Positions 44,486 to 44,895 of a stretch of 44,895 bases of DNA are shown here, one piece after another. The stretch's first letter is position 1, and every line of letters begins with the position of its first letter. The stretch covers positions 1-44,895 of the forward strand of contig JAGKQJ010000011.1 of NCBI GenBank assembly GCA_017898095.1. The letters run 5' to 3'. A program made the translations under genes and the position numbers. Below the pieces are notes generated by a model, which was given only the letters and a program-made list of their open reading frames with translations, had not been told where the DNA came from and made no database searches. Origin of the DNA: Bacillaceae bacterium Marseille-Q3522. GTDB lineage: Bacteria; Bacillota; Bacilli; Bacillales; Cytobacillaceae.

Positions 44486-44845
44486 TCATATGCCTTTTTT
44501 TAAGATTTCAGTTGCCCTGTCTTCTCTGGCTTGATGAAGATCCAAGACAAAATCTCCATTATCTTCGGCCGTATCAAAAAAACCTAAAAGTTCATCTGCT
44601 GATAAATATTTTACTAACTCTAAAACCATTTTCCCGTTTTTATAATGGTAACTTAACTCTTGTCCCCCGGCTTGAATACCAATCGCCTTTCTTACTTCCA
44701 CCGGGATAACAACCTGTCCTTTTGAGGATACTTTCATTTTACCTTTAAGTTCAATAGAATTATCTTGCTTTCGATCAGTGAGCATTGTCATTTTTGAATC
44801 CTCCCCGTTTTTTGGACTTTCATTTATGTTATTTAAGTTATCCAT
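44486..44845 (-). CDS. AbrB/SpoVT-type antitoxin
   Basis: 119 aa. A swapped-hairpin AbrB DNA-binding domain lies at about 38-80 (MKVSSKGQVVIPVEVRKAIG), followed by an acidic toxin-binding tail with DELLGFFDTAEDNGDFVLD. Unusually it has a polar N-terminal extension of about 35 residues. ATG 44845 follows GGAGGT by about eight bases. Paired with the PIN toxin; the antitoxin is expected to repress the operon and neutralise the RNase. Confidence 0.85.
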   Translation of the reverse strand: MDNLNNINESPKNGEDSKMTMLTDRKQDNSIELKGKMKVSSKGQVVIPVEVRKAIGIQAGGQELSYHYKNGKMVLELVKYLSADELLGFFDTAEDNGDFVLDLHQAREDRATEILKKGI

Positions 44846-44895
44846 CGCCTTACCTCCAATTATAATCCTATTTTTATGTAAGTAAATAACTATAA

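Noticed and set aside
44855-44890. Promoter with perfect TATAAT on the minus strand before the antitoxin gene
   Set aside because: The TATAAT directly abuts the ribosome binding site, so transcription would start inside or after it; more upstream sequence is outside the window.

Overview
The window (about 43-44% G+C, Shine-Dalgarno-rich starts, several TTG/GTG starts) looks like a chromosomal segment of a Bacillaceae (Firmicutes) genome. The closest known layouts are the Bacillus subtilis glgBCDAP operon and the puc (purine catabolism) cluster. No rRNA, tRNA, CRISPR array, phage block or intact transposon was seen.

Left part (1-20 kb): a small unknown ORF; an M20 amidohydrolase; an 880-bp non-coding stretch packed with palindromic and tandem repeats and ending in what looks like the omega-RNA/right end of an IS200/IS605-type element without its tnpB gene; a type I pullulanase on the minus strand; then the divergent glycogen operon glgB-glgC-glgD-glgA-glgP, closed by a strong terminator. 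It is followed by nnr (NAD(P)HX repair), a YitT-family membrane protein, a DUF3784-like membrane protein and a hotdog thioesterase.

Middle part (18.5-39 kb): a purine degradation island. Adenine deaminase (ade) is divergent from an ABC importer with an NMT1/THI5-like binding lipoprotein. Then come pucA-pucB-pucC, a 650-bp spacer filled with a phased 21-bp repeat array, pucD-pucE (xanthine dehydrogenase and its maturation factors), and an amidase-signature enzyme. On the minus strand lie pucH (allantoinase), pucG (ureidoglycine-glyoxylate aminotransferase) and pucF (allantoate amidohydrolase). On the plus strand lie pucR (regulator), a stand-alone OHCU decarboxylase (the N-terminal half of B. 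subtilis PucL) and pucM (hydroxyisourate hydrolase). The encoded path runs adenine to hypoxanthine to xanthine to urate, then hydroxyisourate to OHCU to allantoin to allantoate to ureidoglycine to oxalurate. The urate oxidase step and the B. subtilis urate permeases PucJ/PucK are missing; the ABC importer, with a near-consensus PucR box in its upstream region, is a candidate replacement for uptake.

Right part (39-44.9 kb): a second array of the same 21-bp repeat, a secreted beta-propeller (TolB-like) protein, an M20 dipeptidase, an arginase-superfamily protein, a small GRAM/PH-like protein and an AbrB-PIN toxin-antitoxin pair on the minus strand.

Most unusual points: the two 21-bp phased arrays (one splitting the xanthine dehydrogenase operon), the missing uricase domain, a triplicated 47-bp block at the 3' end of ade, an attenuator-like leader in front of ade, and the orphan omega-RNA-like right end.
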